Assembly (NCBI RefSeq): GCF_000372525.1
Contig: NZ_AQUR01000103.1
Location: 209,739-273,738 of the forward strand
Length of the DNA stretch: 64,000 nucleotides
Origin: Cupriavidus neocaledonicus
GTDB lineage: Bacteria > Pseudomonadota > Gammaproteobacteria > Burkholderiales > Burkholderiaceae
Direction: 5' to 3'
Below are positions 40,657 to 49,469 of the stretch, piece by piece (the stretch's first letter is position 1; every line of letters begins with the position of its first letter). Both the position numbers and the translations under genes were made by a program. The notes below the pieces were generated by a model. It worked only from the letters and a program-made list of their open reading frames with translations. It was not told the DNA's origin and did not search any database.

Positions 40657-42195
40657 ATGGAATCCCTCATGAAAACCTCGTACCAACCGGCGCCGCCCGG
40701 CCCGGACCAGCACGCGCCGTTCAGCGTGGTGGAAGCCACCGTTGCCGGCGCGCACGCCGCGATGCGCGACGGCACGCTGACGGCGCGGCAGCTGGCCAGC
40801 CGCTGCCTGGACCGCATCGGCGCCTATGACCAGCGCGGCCCCGCGCTGCGCAGCATCCTGCAGGTCCATCCGCAGGCGCTGGCAGAAGCGGATCGCCTCG
40901 ACGCCATCGCCGCACGCAATCCCTCGCAAGCGCTGGCGCCGCTGCATGGCATGCCGGTGCTGGTCAAGGACAACATCGAATGCGCCGGCATGGCCACCAC
41001 GGCGGGCGCCGAATGTCTGCAAGGCAACCTGTCCGGCAACGATGCTTTCGTCATCCGAAGGCTGCGCGAGGCTGGCGCGGTGGTGCTGGCCAAGACTAAC
41101 CTGCATGAGCTTGCATCCGGTGGCGAGACCGTCAGCACGCTGGGCGGGCAGACGCTGAATCCCTATGACCTGGCACGCACGCCGGGCGGCTCCAGCGGCG
41201 GCACCGCCGCCGGCATCGCCGCCAGCTTCGGCGTGCTCGGCATCGGCACCGACGGGGTCAATTCGATCCGCTCCCCGGCCTCCGCAAACAGCCTGGTGGG
41301 ACTGCGCCCGACCATGGGGCTGATCAGCCGTGCCGGGCTGGTCCCGTGCGGACTGACGCAGGACACCATCGGCCCGATCACACGCACCGTTGCCGATACC
41401 GCGCTGATGCTCGACGTCATCGCCGGCCATGACCCGGCCGATCCGGTCACCAGCGAAGGTGCCGGCCATATCCCCGCGAGCTATGCCGCAAGCCTGGACC
41501 GTGATGGGCTCAAGGGCGCGCGCATCGGCGTGCTGCGCAGTTTCTTCGGCGCCCAGGACGTGCATCGTCCGGTCAACGCCGTGATGCAGCAGGCGCTGGC
41601 CGTCATCGCCGCACAGGGCGCCGCGCTGGTCGACATCGACGACGCGATCAGCCCGGACGAATTGCTGGCTTCCACGCTGGTACACCACTACGAGATGGCG
41701 CGCGATCTCGACGCCTACCTGTCGCAGTTGGCGCCCGCCGTGCCGGTGCGATCGATGCAGGACATCATCGCCGCGGGCGGCGTGCATCCGAGCGTGGCGG
41801 GAACGCTGGCCACCGCGGTCGCGCTGAGCGACCGGCAGGCCGAATACCGCGAGCGCATGCAGCGCCAGCACAACCTGCGCCAGTGGCTGCGGGAGCTGAT
41901 GGCGCGGCATCGGCTTGATGCGCTGGTGTTTCCGCACCAGCGGCGGCTGGTGGTGCCCGTCGGCGAGACCCAGGCCGAGCGCAACGGCGTGCTTGCGTCG
42001 GCCACTGGTTTCCCCGCCATCGTCATCCCGGCCGGGTTTTCCGCGCCGGAGCGCAATGCGCCGCAAGGCGTGCCGGTGGGGCTGGAATTCTTCGGCCTGC
42101 CTTTCACGGAGCCCGTGCTGTTGCGCCTGGCGTTCGGGGCCGAGCAGTCCTTGCAGGCCCGCCGGCCGCCGCACTCGACGCCGGCGCTGGAGTAA
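40657..42195 (+). CDS. Amidase-signature family amidase, atypical nucleophile loop
   Basis: The enzyme has 512 residues. The amidase-signature core is present: Lys in MPVLVKDNIEC, the cis-Ser loop ARTPGGSSGGTAAGIAASFG, and the nucleophile region, which reads GTDGVNSIRSPAS where most family members have GTDTGGSIRxPA. The catalytic Ser is kept, but the glycines before it are replaced. GLRPTMGLISRAGLVP and GPITRTVADTALMLDVIAGHD follow as usual. The enzyme hydrolyses an amide to acid and ammonia. A second start (MKTSYQ, 40669) is possible. Its place between two MFS transporters suggests the imported compound is an amide. Confidence 0.9.
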   Translation: MESLMKTSYQPAPPGPDQHAPFSVVEATVAGAHAAMRDGTLTARQLASRCLDRIGAYDQRGPALRSILQVHPQALAEADRLDAIAARNPSQALAPLHGMPVLVKDNIECAGMATTAGAECLQGNLSGNDAFVIRRLREAGAVVLAKTNLHELASGGETVSTLGGQTLNPYDLARTPGGSSGGTAAGIAASFGVLGIGTDGVNSIRSPASANSLVGLRPTMGLISRAGLVPCGLTQDTIGPITRTVADTALMLDVIAGHDPADPVTSEGAGHIPASYAASLDRDGLKGARIGVLRSFFGAQDVHRPVNAVMQQALAVIAAQGAALVDIDDAISPDELLASTLVHHYEMARDLDAYLSQLAPAVPVRSMQDIIAAGGVHPSVAGTLATAVALSDRQAEYRERMQRQHNLRQWLRELMARHRLDALVFPHQRRLVVPVGETQAERNGVLASATGFPAIVIPAGFSAPERNAPQGVPVGLEFFGLPFTEPVLLRLAFGAEQSLQARRPPHSTPALE

Positions 42196-42305
42196 TGGCG
42201 CGCCGGAACGAAGTTTTATCGCTGCTCGACCAACGCCCGCCGCTCGCGGCGGCGCCAGGCTCGCGGACACACCGCGGCGACCTCTAGACGAGGAGGAGAC
42301 AAAAG

Positions 42306-43754
42306 ATGGGCGCAGAAACGGTAGTGCAATCGCCGAATTCCCCCCAGCAGCATGAGCTGGACCGGGCCATGGACGGCATCGGCGTGACCGCCTCGCACAA
42401 GAAGATCATCTTCATGATCATGCTGGGCGTGATGTTCGATGTGTTCGAGCAGAACGCCGTCGGCCTGATCGGTCCCATGCTGCGCGAGCAGTGGGGGATT
42501 TCGGTGGCGGAAATCGGCTTTCTCAACACGCTGACGTTCAGCGCCGCCGCGCTGGGTCGCATCGGCTCGGGCTATATCGCCGACCGCTACGGCCGGCGCG
42601 CGATGCTGAGCGCCAACCTGCTGCTGTTCACGCTGGGCGCGATCATCTGCGCGCTGGCGCCGAACTACTGGGTGCTGGCGGCGGGCCGCTTTATCGTCGG
42701 CATCGGCCTGGGCGGCGAGATCTCGATCGCCGTCACCATGCTGGCGGAACTGTGCTCGACCCGCTTCCGCGGCACGGCGGTGGGCCTGGTCAGCGTCGGC
42801 AGCGGCGGCCTCGGCAATATGCTGGCGCCGGCGTTCGGCCTGGCGGTATTCGCCATGTTCCCGGGACCGGACAGCTGGCGCTGGCTCTTTGCCTGCCTGG
42901 TGCTGCCGGCGTTCTTCGTCATCTTCTACCGGCGCTTTATCCCGGAGACGCCGCGCTTCCTGCTGTCCAAGGGCCGCGTGGACGAGGCCAACCGGGTGCT
43001 GTCGGTGCTGGCAGCGGGCCGCCTCGGCAAGCTCGACGGCGAGCCCACGCCTTACATCAAGGCCGCGGTGCAGGACGAAGCGCCGCGCGCCAAGGTGCGG
43101 CTCAGCGATATCTTCAAGGGCCGGCTGGGGCGGCGCACCATCGCGCTGGGCATTGCGGTGTCGATGACGTACGGGGCGCAGATCTCGGTGCTGACGCTGA
43201 TGCCGACCATCCTGATGGCGCAGGGCTATACCATCTCCAAGAGCTTTCTCTTCACCATGGTGATGCAGAGCGGCAGCCTGTTCGGCGCGCTGGCGGCGTC
43301 GTACTGCGGTTATCACATCCCGCGCAAGCGGGTGCTGACCGTGGGCGCGGGCCTGGCCTGCGCAGCGGGGCTGTGCTTCGGCTTCCTGACGTATAACGTG
43401 GCGCTGGTGCTGCTGTTCGGCGCGGCCTTCACCTTCTGCGTGGTGTTGCTGAATACCTCGATCTGGATCTTCGCGCCGGAACAGTATCCTACCCATGTGC
43501 GCGCCTTCGGCACCTCGCTGATCCTGGCGCTTGGCACGCTGGCCGGGGCGCTGACGCCGCTGGTCAGCGGGCGCGTGTTCGAGACCTACGGCGTCGGCGG
43601 CATGTTCAGCATGCTGGCGGCCATGTATGGCGTGTTCGCGCTGGCGGTGCAGTTCGCGCCTGAGACCTTCGGCCGCGCCATGGGCGAGAGCGACGACGAT
43701 GCCGAAGGGCAGCGCGAGGTCCGCGGCGAGGCGGCCAACGCCAGCGCTTCCTGA
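42306..43754 (+). CDS. MFS transporter, sugar porter/aromatic-acid symporter type
   Basis: The product has 482 residues and twelve predicted helices. AGGAGGAG precedes the ATG. It has the double signature of the larger MFS families: GSGYIADRYGRRAML between helices 2 and 3 and PETPRFLLSKGRVDEANRVL in the central loop. It therefore differs from the ACS-type transporter two genes upstream. Relatives carry aromatic acids, niacin or sugars. A strong hairpin follows the stop. The presence of two unlike MFS proteins suggests two related substrates or import and export. Confidence 0.92.
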   Translation: MGAETVVQSPNSPQQHELDRAMDGIGVTASHKKIIFMIMLGVMFDVFEQNAVGLIGPMLREQWGISVAEIGFLNTLTFSAAALGRIGSGYIADRYGRRAMLSANLLLFTLGAIICALAPNYWVLAAGRFIVGIGLGGEISIAVTMLAELCSTRFRGTAVGLVSVGSGGLGNMLAPAFGLAVFAMFPGPDSWRWLFACLVLPAFFVIFYRRFIPETPRFLLSKGRVDEANRVLSVLAAGRLGKLDGEPTPYIKAAVQDEAPRAKVRLSDIFKGRLGRRTIALGIAVSMTYGAQISVLTLMPTILMAQGYTISKSFLFTMVMQSGSLFGALAASYCGYHIPRKRVLTVGAGLACAAGLCFGFLTYNVALVLLFGAAFTFCVVLLNTSIWIFAPEQYPTHVRAFGTSLILALGTLAGALTPLVSGRVFETYGVGGMFSMLAAMYGVFALAVQFAPETFGRAMGESDDDAEGQREVRGEAANASAS

Positions 43755-43760
43755 AGCCCG

Positions 43761-43788
43761 GCCGCGCCCGCCAGCGTGCGGGCGCGGC
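43761..43788 (+). terminator. Strong hairpin after the second MFS gene
   Basis: GCCGCGCCCGC and GCGGGCGCGGC form an 11-base-pair perfect stem around CAGCGT, with only TT following. It is strong in pairing but weak in U-tract, and may partly end transcription before the last gene of the cluster. Confidence 0.6.
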
Positions 43789-43831
43789 TTGCCAGTCAAT
43801 AATTGTTGAGCCACAAGGAATCATCCAAGTC

Positions 43832-44596
43832 ATGACAACCACCGAGATCGATCGCGTCGCCCAGGCCCTGCTCAGCGCGCGGCGCGAACACCGCTGCGCG
43901 GATGCGCAGGCATTTGCCGCGGCGCTCGACAACGCCGGGCAGGCCTACGCGGTGCAAGCCATCGTCGCGCAAGCTATGGGCTGGCAACAGCGGGGCGCCG
44001 CGTACTGGAAATCCGGCGGCCCTTCGCGCGAGGCGACATTGACCCATGCGCGGCTGCCGGCGGCCGGGGTCTGGACCAGCCCGGCCAACGCCGGCGGCTG
44101 GCCCTTTACATGGCGCGGCATCGAGGCGGAGATCGCGCTGCGGCTGAGGCAGGGCGTGGACGCGGCGCAAGCCGCCAGCCTTGACTATGCCGGTGCTGCG
44201 GCGCTGGTCGATGCGATGGCGGTGTCTATCGAGATCGTCGATTCGCGCTGGCAGCAGTACGTGAAGGCACCCGCCTTGCTGAAGCTGGCGGATCTGCAGG
44301 CGCACGGCGCGCTGGTACTGGGAGCGTGGCGCGACTATGCCGCGCGCGACTGGGCCAGCCAGCGCTGCGTGGTGCAGATCGGCGCGCAGACCTTCGAGCG
44401 CCGCGGCACCCATGCGCTGGGCGACCCCGCCTATGGGCTGCTTGCGTGGCTGCGCCATGCCACGCGCGACGGGGCACGGGTCGAGGCCGGCACGGTGGTC
44501 ACCACCGGCACGTGGGTCGGCATCCTAGATGCATCCGCGGGCGACCTGGTGACGGTGGCGTTCGACGGCATCGGCGAAGCCTCGGTCCAGCTCTGA
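43832..44596 (+). CDS. Hydratase/decarboxylase of the FAA-hydrolase superfamily
   Basis: The product has 254 residues and is like 2-keto-4-pentenoate hydratase (MhpD) and related enzymes. Signs are YAVQAIVAQAMGWQQRGAAYWKSGG at the start, the metal-ligand Glu pair in WRGIEAEIALRL, SIEIVDSRW and VTTGTWVGILDASAGD near the end. Members need Mg or Mn and act on 2-oxo acids with a double bond. Here it could hydrate or cleave the oxo acid left by the aminotransferase and amidase steps. The exact reaction is not known. Confidence 0.87.
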   Translation: MTTTEIDRVAQALLSARREHRCADAQAFAAALDNAGQAYAVQAIVAQAMGWQQRGAAYWKSGGPSREATLTHARLPAAGVWTSPANAGGWPFTWRGIEAEIALRLRQGVDAAQAASLDYAGAAALVDAMAVSIEIVDSRWQQYVKAPALLKLADLQAHGALVLGAWRDYAARDWASQRCVVQIGAQTFERRGTHALGDPAYGLLAWLRHATRDGARVEAGTVVTTGTWVGILDASAGDLVTVAFDGIGEASVQL

Positions 44597-44621
44597 GGCC
44601 CATGCACCGATGCGCGGGGCA

Positions 44622-44777
44622 TCAGCTGTGGAAGCCCACGCCCCGCATGATCAGCCGCAGCACCCACGCAGCCACGCCCAGCGCCGCCACGCTGGCGGCC
44701 CAGATCAGCACCAGCCAGCCGACGCGGCGCAGCCAGGTGCCGGTGCGGGTGCCGCTTTCCGTATGCGGCGCGCCCAT
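44622..44777 (-). CDS. Small accessory subunit of bd oxidase (DUF2474/CydX-like)
   Basis: The protein has 51 residues. A polar N-terminal part (MGAPHTESGTRTGTW) is followed by one membrane helix (about 20-42, VGWLVLIWAASVAALGVAAWVL) and a short tail. Its start overlaps the stop of the subunit II gene (ATGA). Small single-helix proteins in this place are known accessory subunits of bd-type oxidases, and many CioAB operons carry a DUF2474 protein here. Confidence 0.82.
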   Translation of the reverse strand: MGAPHTESGTRTGTWLRRVGWLVLIWAASVAALGVAAWVLRLIMRGVGFHS

Positions 44778-45784
44778 CAGTGATAGCCCTCGCCGTGGCG
44801 CACCTTGCCGCGGAACACGTAGTAGGCCCACACCGTGTACATCAGGATGAAGGGCACGATGAAGAGCGCGCCCACCAGCGCAAAACCCTGGCTTTGCGGC
44901 GGGCCCGCGGCTTCCCAGATCGAGATCCCGGGCGGGATGATATTGGGCCAGACGCTGATCGCCAGCCCGCTGTAGCCCAGGAACACCAGCCCCAGCGCAT
45001 ACAGGAAGGGCGAGATATCAGGCTCGCGGCGCAGCGCCCGCATCAGCATGAACATGCACAGCGCCACCAGGATCGGCACCGGCGAGAACCAGAACAGGTT
45101 GGGCAGGCTGAACCAGCGCTCGGCAATCTCGGGATGGGTCAGCGGCGTCCACAGGCTGATCACCGCGATCACCGCCAGCAGCAGCCACGCCAGCGTGCCG
45201 GTCAGGCGGATCATGCGCTGCTGCAGGTCGCCCTCGGTCTTCATGATCAGCCAGGTGCTGCCCAGCACAGCGTAGGCCACGATCAGCCCCACGCCGCAGA
45301 ACAGCGGGAACGGCGCCAGCCAGTCCAGCGGCCCGCCGGCAAAGCGGTGGCCTTCCAGCTTGATGCCGTCGATATAGGCGCCCAGCGCCACGCCCTGGAA
45401 GAAGGTGGCGGTGGCCGAGCCGAGGATGAAGGCGGCGTCCCACACCGGGCGTTCGCGGTCATTGGCCTTGAAGCGGAACTCGAACGCCACGCCGCGGAAG
45501 ATCAGGCCCAGCAGCATCAGCATCAGCGGCAGGTAGAGCGCGCTCAGCACCACCGAATACGCCAGCGGGAATGCCGCCAGCAGTCCGGCGCCACCCAGCA
45601 CCAGCCACGTCTCGTTGCCGTCCCAGACCGGTGCCACGGTGTTCATCATCACGTCGCGGTCATGCCGGTCGGGCACGAACGGGTACAGCATGCCGATGCC
45701 CAGGTCGAAGCCGTCCATCACCACGTACATCATCACGCCGAAGAAAATGATGACGATCCAGAGAAGCGAGAGATCGATGCCCAT
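44777..45784 (-). CDS. cydB: Cytochrome bd ubiquinol oxidase subunit II (CioB type)
   Basis: The product has 335 residues and eight to nine predicted helices. Subunit II signs are YVVMDGFDLGIGMLYPF and VAPVWDGNETWLVLGGAGLLAAFPLAY near the start and GLAISVWPNIIPPGISIW late in the chain. Together with subunit I it forms a quinol oxidase that reduces oxygen to water without pumping protons. The start at 45784 (MGIDLSLLW) was chosen over a longer reading that would overlap subunit I. Its start lies 4 bases after the stop of subunit I. Confidence 0.95.
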   Translation of the reverse strand: MGIDLSLLWIVIIFFGVMMYVVMDGFDLGIGMLYPFVPDRHDRDVMMNTVAPVWDGNETWLVLGGAGLLAAFPLAYSVVLSALYLPLMLMLLGLIFRGVAFEFRFKANDRERPVWDAAFILGSATATFFQGVALGAYIDGIKLEGHRFAGGPLDWLAPFPLFCGVGLIVAYAVLGSTWLIMKTEGDLQQRMIRLTGTLAWLLLAVIAVISLWTPLTHPEIAERWFSLPNLFWFSPVPILVALCMFMLMRALRREPDISPFLYALGLVFLGYSGLAISVWPNIIPPGISIWEAAGPPQSQGFALVGALFIVPFILMYTVWAYYVFRGKVRHGEGYH

Positions 45785-45788
45785 GGTG

Positions 45789-47222
45789 TCAGCTCCGGGT
45801 GCGTGCGGTTGGGGTGGGGGCGAGCACTTCATCGTCGTCCACGGCCGACAGGGGCCGCGCCGGCGTATGCTCGCGGCCCGGGCCGCCATGCGGCTTGGGC
45901 TCTTCCAGCAGCGGGCCCTTGCGCACCAGCCGCATCATGTAGGCGATGCCGACGCCGAACACGAAGCAATACGCAACCACGAAGATCGCCAGCGTCGTCG
46001 CCAGTTCCGGCACGCCGTGCGGCGACACCGCGTCGGCGGTGCGCTGCAGCCCGTACACCACCCACGGCTGACGGCCGATCTCGGTGGTGTACCAGCCGGC
46101 CAGGATGGCGATCACGCCGGCCGGTCCCATCCACAGCGCCATATGCAGGAACGGGCGGACGCGATAGATACGGTCCCGGCGCCGCAATACCAGGCTCCAC
46201 ACGCCCAGCAGGATCATCAGCAGCCCCAGTCCCACCATCACCCGGAACGACCAGAACAGGATCGTCGCATTGGGCCGGTCCTCCGGCGGAAACTCCTTCA
46301 GGCCCTGGATCTGCCCGTCCCAGCTGTGGGTCAGGATCAGGCTGCCCAGGTGCGGCACTTCGACCGCGAAGCGGGTTTCTTCACGCTCCATGTCGGGCCA
46401 GCCGAACAGCAGCAGCGGCAGGGCCTCGTTGCCCTTGTTTTCCCAATGCCCTTCCAGCGCGGCAATCTTGGCGGGCTGGTGCTTGAGCGTATTGAGGCCG
46501 TGGAAGTCGCCGATTACCGCCTGGATCGGCGCCACGATCAGCAGCATCCACATCGCCATCGACAGCATCTTGCGGATGGCGGGATTGTCGCGCCCGCGCA
46601 GCAGGTGCCAGGCCGCGGACGCGCCGACAAACAGCGCCGTGGCAAGGAAGGCTGCCACGCTCATATGCACCAGGCGGTACGGGAACGACGGATTGAAGAT
46701 GACGGCGAACCAGTCGGTGGGCACCACGCGGCCGTCGAGGATCTCGAAGCCCGCCGGCGTCTGCATCCAGCTGTTCGAGGCCAGGATCCACGTCGCCGAG
46801 ATCAGCGTGCCCAGCGCCACCATCACCGTGGAGAAGAAATGCAGCCCCGGGCCGACCCGGTTCCAGCCGAACAGCATCACGCCGAGGAAGCCCGCTTCCA
46901 GGAAGAAGGCGGTCAGCACCTCATAAGTCAGCAGCGGCCCGGTGATGCTGCCCGCAAACTCGGAGAAGAAGCTCCAGTTGGTGCCGAACTGGTAGGCCAT
47001 CACCAGGCCGGAAACCACCCCCATGCCGAAGTTGACGGCGAAGATCTTGGACCAGAAGTGGTAGAGGTCGCGGTACAGCGGCCGCTGCGTGCGCAGCCAG
47101 CAGCCTTCCAGCACCGCCAGGTAGGCGGCCAGGCCGATGGTGATGGCGGGAAAGACGATGTGGAAGGAAATGGTGAAGCCAAACTGGATGCGGGCGAGGT
47201 CGAGCGCGGTCAAACCAAACAT
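45789..47222 (-). CDS. cydA: Cytochrome bd ubiquinol oxidase subunit I (CioA type)
   Basis: The protein has 477 residues. Features of subunit I are DLARIQFGFTISFHIVFPAITIGLA (heme b595-side His), the GRQPWVVYGLQRTADAVS block and NSWMQTPAGF. The Q-loop is of the short kind found in cyanide-insensitive oxidases (Cio). The enzyme lets cells respire at low oxygen or in the presence of cyanide or sulfide. A GGAG lies before the ATG at 47222. The operon is divergent from a TauE-type permease gene across about 360 bases. Confidence 0.95.
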   Translation of the reverse strand: MFGLTALDLARIQFGFTISFHIVFPAITIGLAAYLAVLEGCWLRTQRPLYRDLYHFWSKIFAVNFGMGVVSGLVMAYQFGTNWSFFSEFAGSITGPLLTYEVLTAFFLEAGFLGVMLFGWNRVGPGLHFFSTVMVALGTLISATWILASNSWMQTPAGFEILDGRVVPTDWFAVIFNPSFPYRLVHMSVAAFLATALFVGASAAWHLLRGRDNPAIRKMLSMAMWMLLIVAPIQAVIGDFHGLNTLKHQPAKIAALEGHWENKGNEALPLLLFGWPDMEREETRFAVEVPHLGSLILTHSWDGQIQGLKEFPPEDRPNATILFWSFRVMVGLGLLMILLGVWSLVLRRRDRIYRVRPFLHMALWMGPAGVIAILAGWYTTEIGRQPWVVYGLQRTADAVSPHGVPELATTLAIFVVAYCFVFGVGIAYMMRLVRKGPLLEEPKPHGGPGREHTPARPLSAVDDDEVLAPTPTARTRS

Positions 47223-47584
47223 GTGTGTTCTCCGTGGCGCTGGCCTGGCGCATGCCTTGGACGGGTGCGGACTGCCTTGAAGAGTCCTTGGCAGTTCGAC
47301 ACGTGGGCAGGAGCGCGCCGGGGGCGCGGGGGCGTAGGCGCGTGCGGTAAGCGTAGTGTACGCCGCGCGGGCCGCAAAGGGCAGCGTCATGCCCGGGTGC
47401 AACCGGGCGACATATCGCCGCACCTCCGGGCGCGCGCGACCGTCATTCCACCGCGCAGGCCAGTGCCAATGAGCACGATCGTAGCGAAGCATCGCGTCGC
47501 GGAACAGAATCAAGTCTGCGCAAAAACACCGTATCAGATTGCGGCGTCGCAGCAGCGCTGAAGGCTGACAAGGAGGGCGGGGAA
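47223..47584. other. Divergent intergenic region between cydA and the TauE-type gene
   Basis: This stretch of about 360 bases must hold the promoters of both genes. A good ribosome site (AAGGAGG) lies just before the GTG at 47585. I see no strong palindrome. The GC-rich part near cydA contains a longer in-frame reading on the minus strand that I consider non-coding. Confidence 0.5.
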
Positions 47585-48394
47585 GTGCATAGTTATGCGC
47601 CCTGTCTCGTCAGCGTCCTGCGCCCCCTCGTGTCCTTCGATTCCACCTTGCTGATCGTCATTGCCGGCGCCGCCGTGGCCGGCTTCGTCCAGGGGCTGTC
47701 CGGATTCGCCTTCGGCATGGTGGCGATGTCGTTCTGGGCCTGGGCGATCGAACCGCGGCTGGCCGCGGCGATGACGGTGTTCGGCGCGCTCACCGGCCAG
47801 TTGCTGGCGGCCGCGTCGGTGCGTCGCGGCCTGTCGTGGCGGCGCTTGTGGCCATTCGTCGCCGGCGGCGTGGCCGGCATCCCGCTGGGCGTAGCGGTGC
47901 TGCCGCTGCTCGACGCGCAGTGGTTCAAGGCGGTGCTGGGCGCCTTCCTGACGCTGTGGTGCCCGGTGATGCTGATGGCGCGCCGGCTGCCGCATATCGG
48001 CGTGGGCGGGCGCGTGGCCGATGGCGTGGCCGGCGCCGCCGGCGGTGTGATGGGCGGCATCGGCGGCTTTACCGGCGTGATTCCCACGCTGTGGTGCACG
48101 CTGCGCGGCTTCGACAAGGACGAGCAGCGGGCCGTGATCCAGAACTTCAACCTCGCCACGCTGGCCATGACCATGGCCGCCTATGTCGGCAAGGGCATCG
48201 TCACGCGCGAGATGCTGCCGATGTTCCTGGTGGTGGCGCCGGCGATGCTGGTGCCCACGCTGCTGGGCACGCGGCTTTACCTGGGCATCAGCGAGGCCAC
48301 CTTCCGCAAGATCGTGCTGTCGCTGCTGACGGTGTCCGGGGTGGCGTTGCTGGTGACTTCGGTGCCGGTGCTGGTGGCGCGCGGCGCGGTTTAG
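47585..48394 (+). CDS. TauE/SafE-family permease
   Basis: The product has 269 residues and seven to eight predicted helices. The family pattern appears twice: AGAAVAGFVQGLSGFAFGMVAMSFW near the start and GAAGGVMGGIGGFTGVIPTLWCTLRGFDKDEQRA in the middle. Members export or import sulfite, sulfoacetate or related organic anions. The GTG at 47585 follows AAGGAGGGCGGGGA. The gene ends in a 4-base overlap with the convergent LysR gene. The substrate is unknown. Confidence 0.9.
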   Translation: MHSYAPCLVSVLRPLVSFDSTLLIVIAGAAVAGFVQGLSGFAFGMVAMSFWAWAIEPRLAAAMTVFGALTGQLLAAASVRRGLSWRRLWPFVAGGVAGIPLGVAVLPLLDAQWFKAVLGAFLTLWCPVMLMARRLPHIGVGGRVADGVAGAAGGVMGGIGGFTGVIPTLWCTLRGFDKDEQRAVIQNFNLATLAMTMAAYVGKGIVTREMLPMFLVVAPAMLVPTLLGTRLYLGISEATFRKIVLSLLTVSGVALLVTSVPVLVARGAV

Positions 48395-49326
48395 GGCTGC
48401 GCCGCGGCCGCCTGCCGCAGGCACGTCACCAGCTGGTCGGTGCCGATCGACGGCGCGCGTTCGCGCAGCGTGATGATGCCCACCGGTGGCAGGTCGACCG
48501 GCACCTCCATCTTCAGTACCTGCAGCCGGCCTTCCTGCTGCATCGCCATGGCAACCGATGCGGCCATGAAGGCGGCGGCCCCGCGCTGGTCGATGAAGGT
48601 GGCCTGGGCCAGGTACGAGGAGGTCTCGATCACGTCCTGCGGCGGATGCAGGCCGTGGCGGAAGAAGGCTTGCTCGATCTTTACCCGCAGCGAGGCCCAC
48701 GGCGGCGGCAGCACGCACGGCATCGCGGCGAGGTCGGCCCAGCCGGGCCGGGCCTTGCGCGCCAGCTTGTGGCCGCGCCGCACCACGACCACCATCGGCT
48801 CGTCATAAAGCGCTTCGGTCAGCAGGTCCGGCGCGGCATAGCCGGGCTCCAGCCGGCCCACGATCAGGTCGAGCTCGCGCAGGCGCAGCTTGGGCAGCAG
48901 GTGGGTCAGGTCGCCTTCCTCGACCAGCACGGTGGCGTGCGCGTGGCGCTGCTTGAGCGTGCCCACGGCCTGCGCCAGCAGCACCGGCAGGGCCGCACCC
49001 ATCGAGCCCACGCGGATGCGCCCGGAAGCGCCGCTCTGCACCGCCGCGATCTCGTCGCGGGTCTGTTCGTATTGCGCCAGCACCGAGCGCGCAAAGCGCA
49101 CCAGCGACTCGCCCGCGGGAGTGGGCTCGGTGCCGCGGGTAGAGCGCGTGAACAGCGTCAGCCCCAGCATCTTCTCGACCTCGGTCAGCACCTTGGACAC
49201 CGCCGGCTGGCTGACCGACAAGAACTCCGCGGTGCGCCCGAGATGGCGGAACTCGTCGAGCGCCACCAGCAGTTGCAGGTGGCGCAGCTTGATATTGGAG
49301 CGCAGCGCGCGGTCGATCTGTACCAT
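48391..49326 (-). CDS. LysR-family regulator of the sugar-acid operon
   Basis: The protein has 311 residues. An N-terminal helix-turn-helix (HLQLLVALDEFRHLGRTAEFLSVSQPAVSKVLTEVEKMLG) precedes a co-inducer domain. The HTH resembles the GbpR/CbbR-like group common beside Bug-type binding-protein operons. It is divergent from the operon starting at 49470 with 143 bases between, a standard LysR layout. Two short palindromes in that gap are candidate binding sites. Confidence 0.93.
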   Translation of the reverse strand: MVQIDRALRSNIKLRHLQLLVALDEFRHLGRTAEFLSVSQPAVSKVLTEVEKMLGLTLFTRSTRGTEPTPAGESLVRFARSVLAQYEQTRDEIAAVQSGASGRIRVGSMGAALPVLLAQAVGTLKQRHAHATVLVEEGDLTHLLPKLRLRELDLIVGRLEPGYAAPDLLTEALYDEPMVVVVRRGHKLARKARPGWADLAAMPCVLPPPWASLRVKIEQAFFRHGLHPPQDVIETSSYLAQATFIDQRGAAAFMAASVAMAMQQEGRLQVLKMEVPVDLPPVGIITLRERAPSIGTDQLVTCLRQAAAAQP

Positions 49327-49340
49327 GCCCGCAGTCTAGC

Positions 49341-49379
49341 TAACCATAAGGTTATGAAGCAATGCCAATTAGCGATTGG
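49341..49379. promoter_or_regulatory. Candidate LysR binding region
   Basis: TAACC-ATAA-GGTTA (49341-49354) and CCAAT-N5-ATTGG (49365-49379) are short perfect palindromes in the divergent gap. The layout of two neighbouring sites fits a LysR recognition and activation site pair. Confidence 0.5.
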
Positions 49380-49469
49380 ATTGTTATGGCCCGCGCCGAC
49401 AGAATGCGGGCATGACGAGGCTGGCAGCGCCGGCCGCGCCGATAATCAAAACATCGGAGACACCCGCAA

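Noticed and set aside
39229..42270. A 1013-codon minus-strand frame across the MFS and amidase genes
   Set aside because: It spans two real genes and their gap on the opposite strand and shows no domain.
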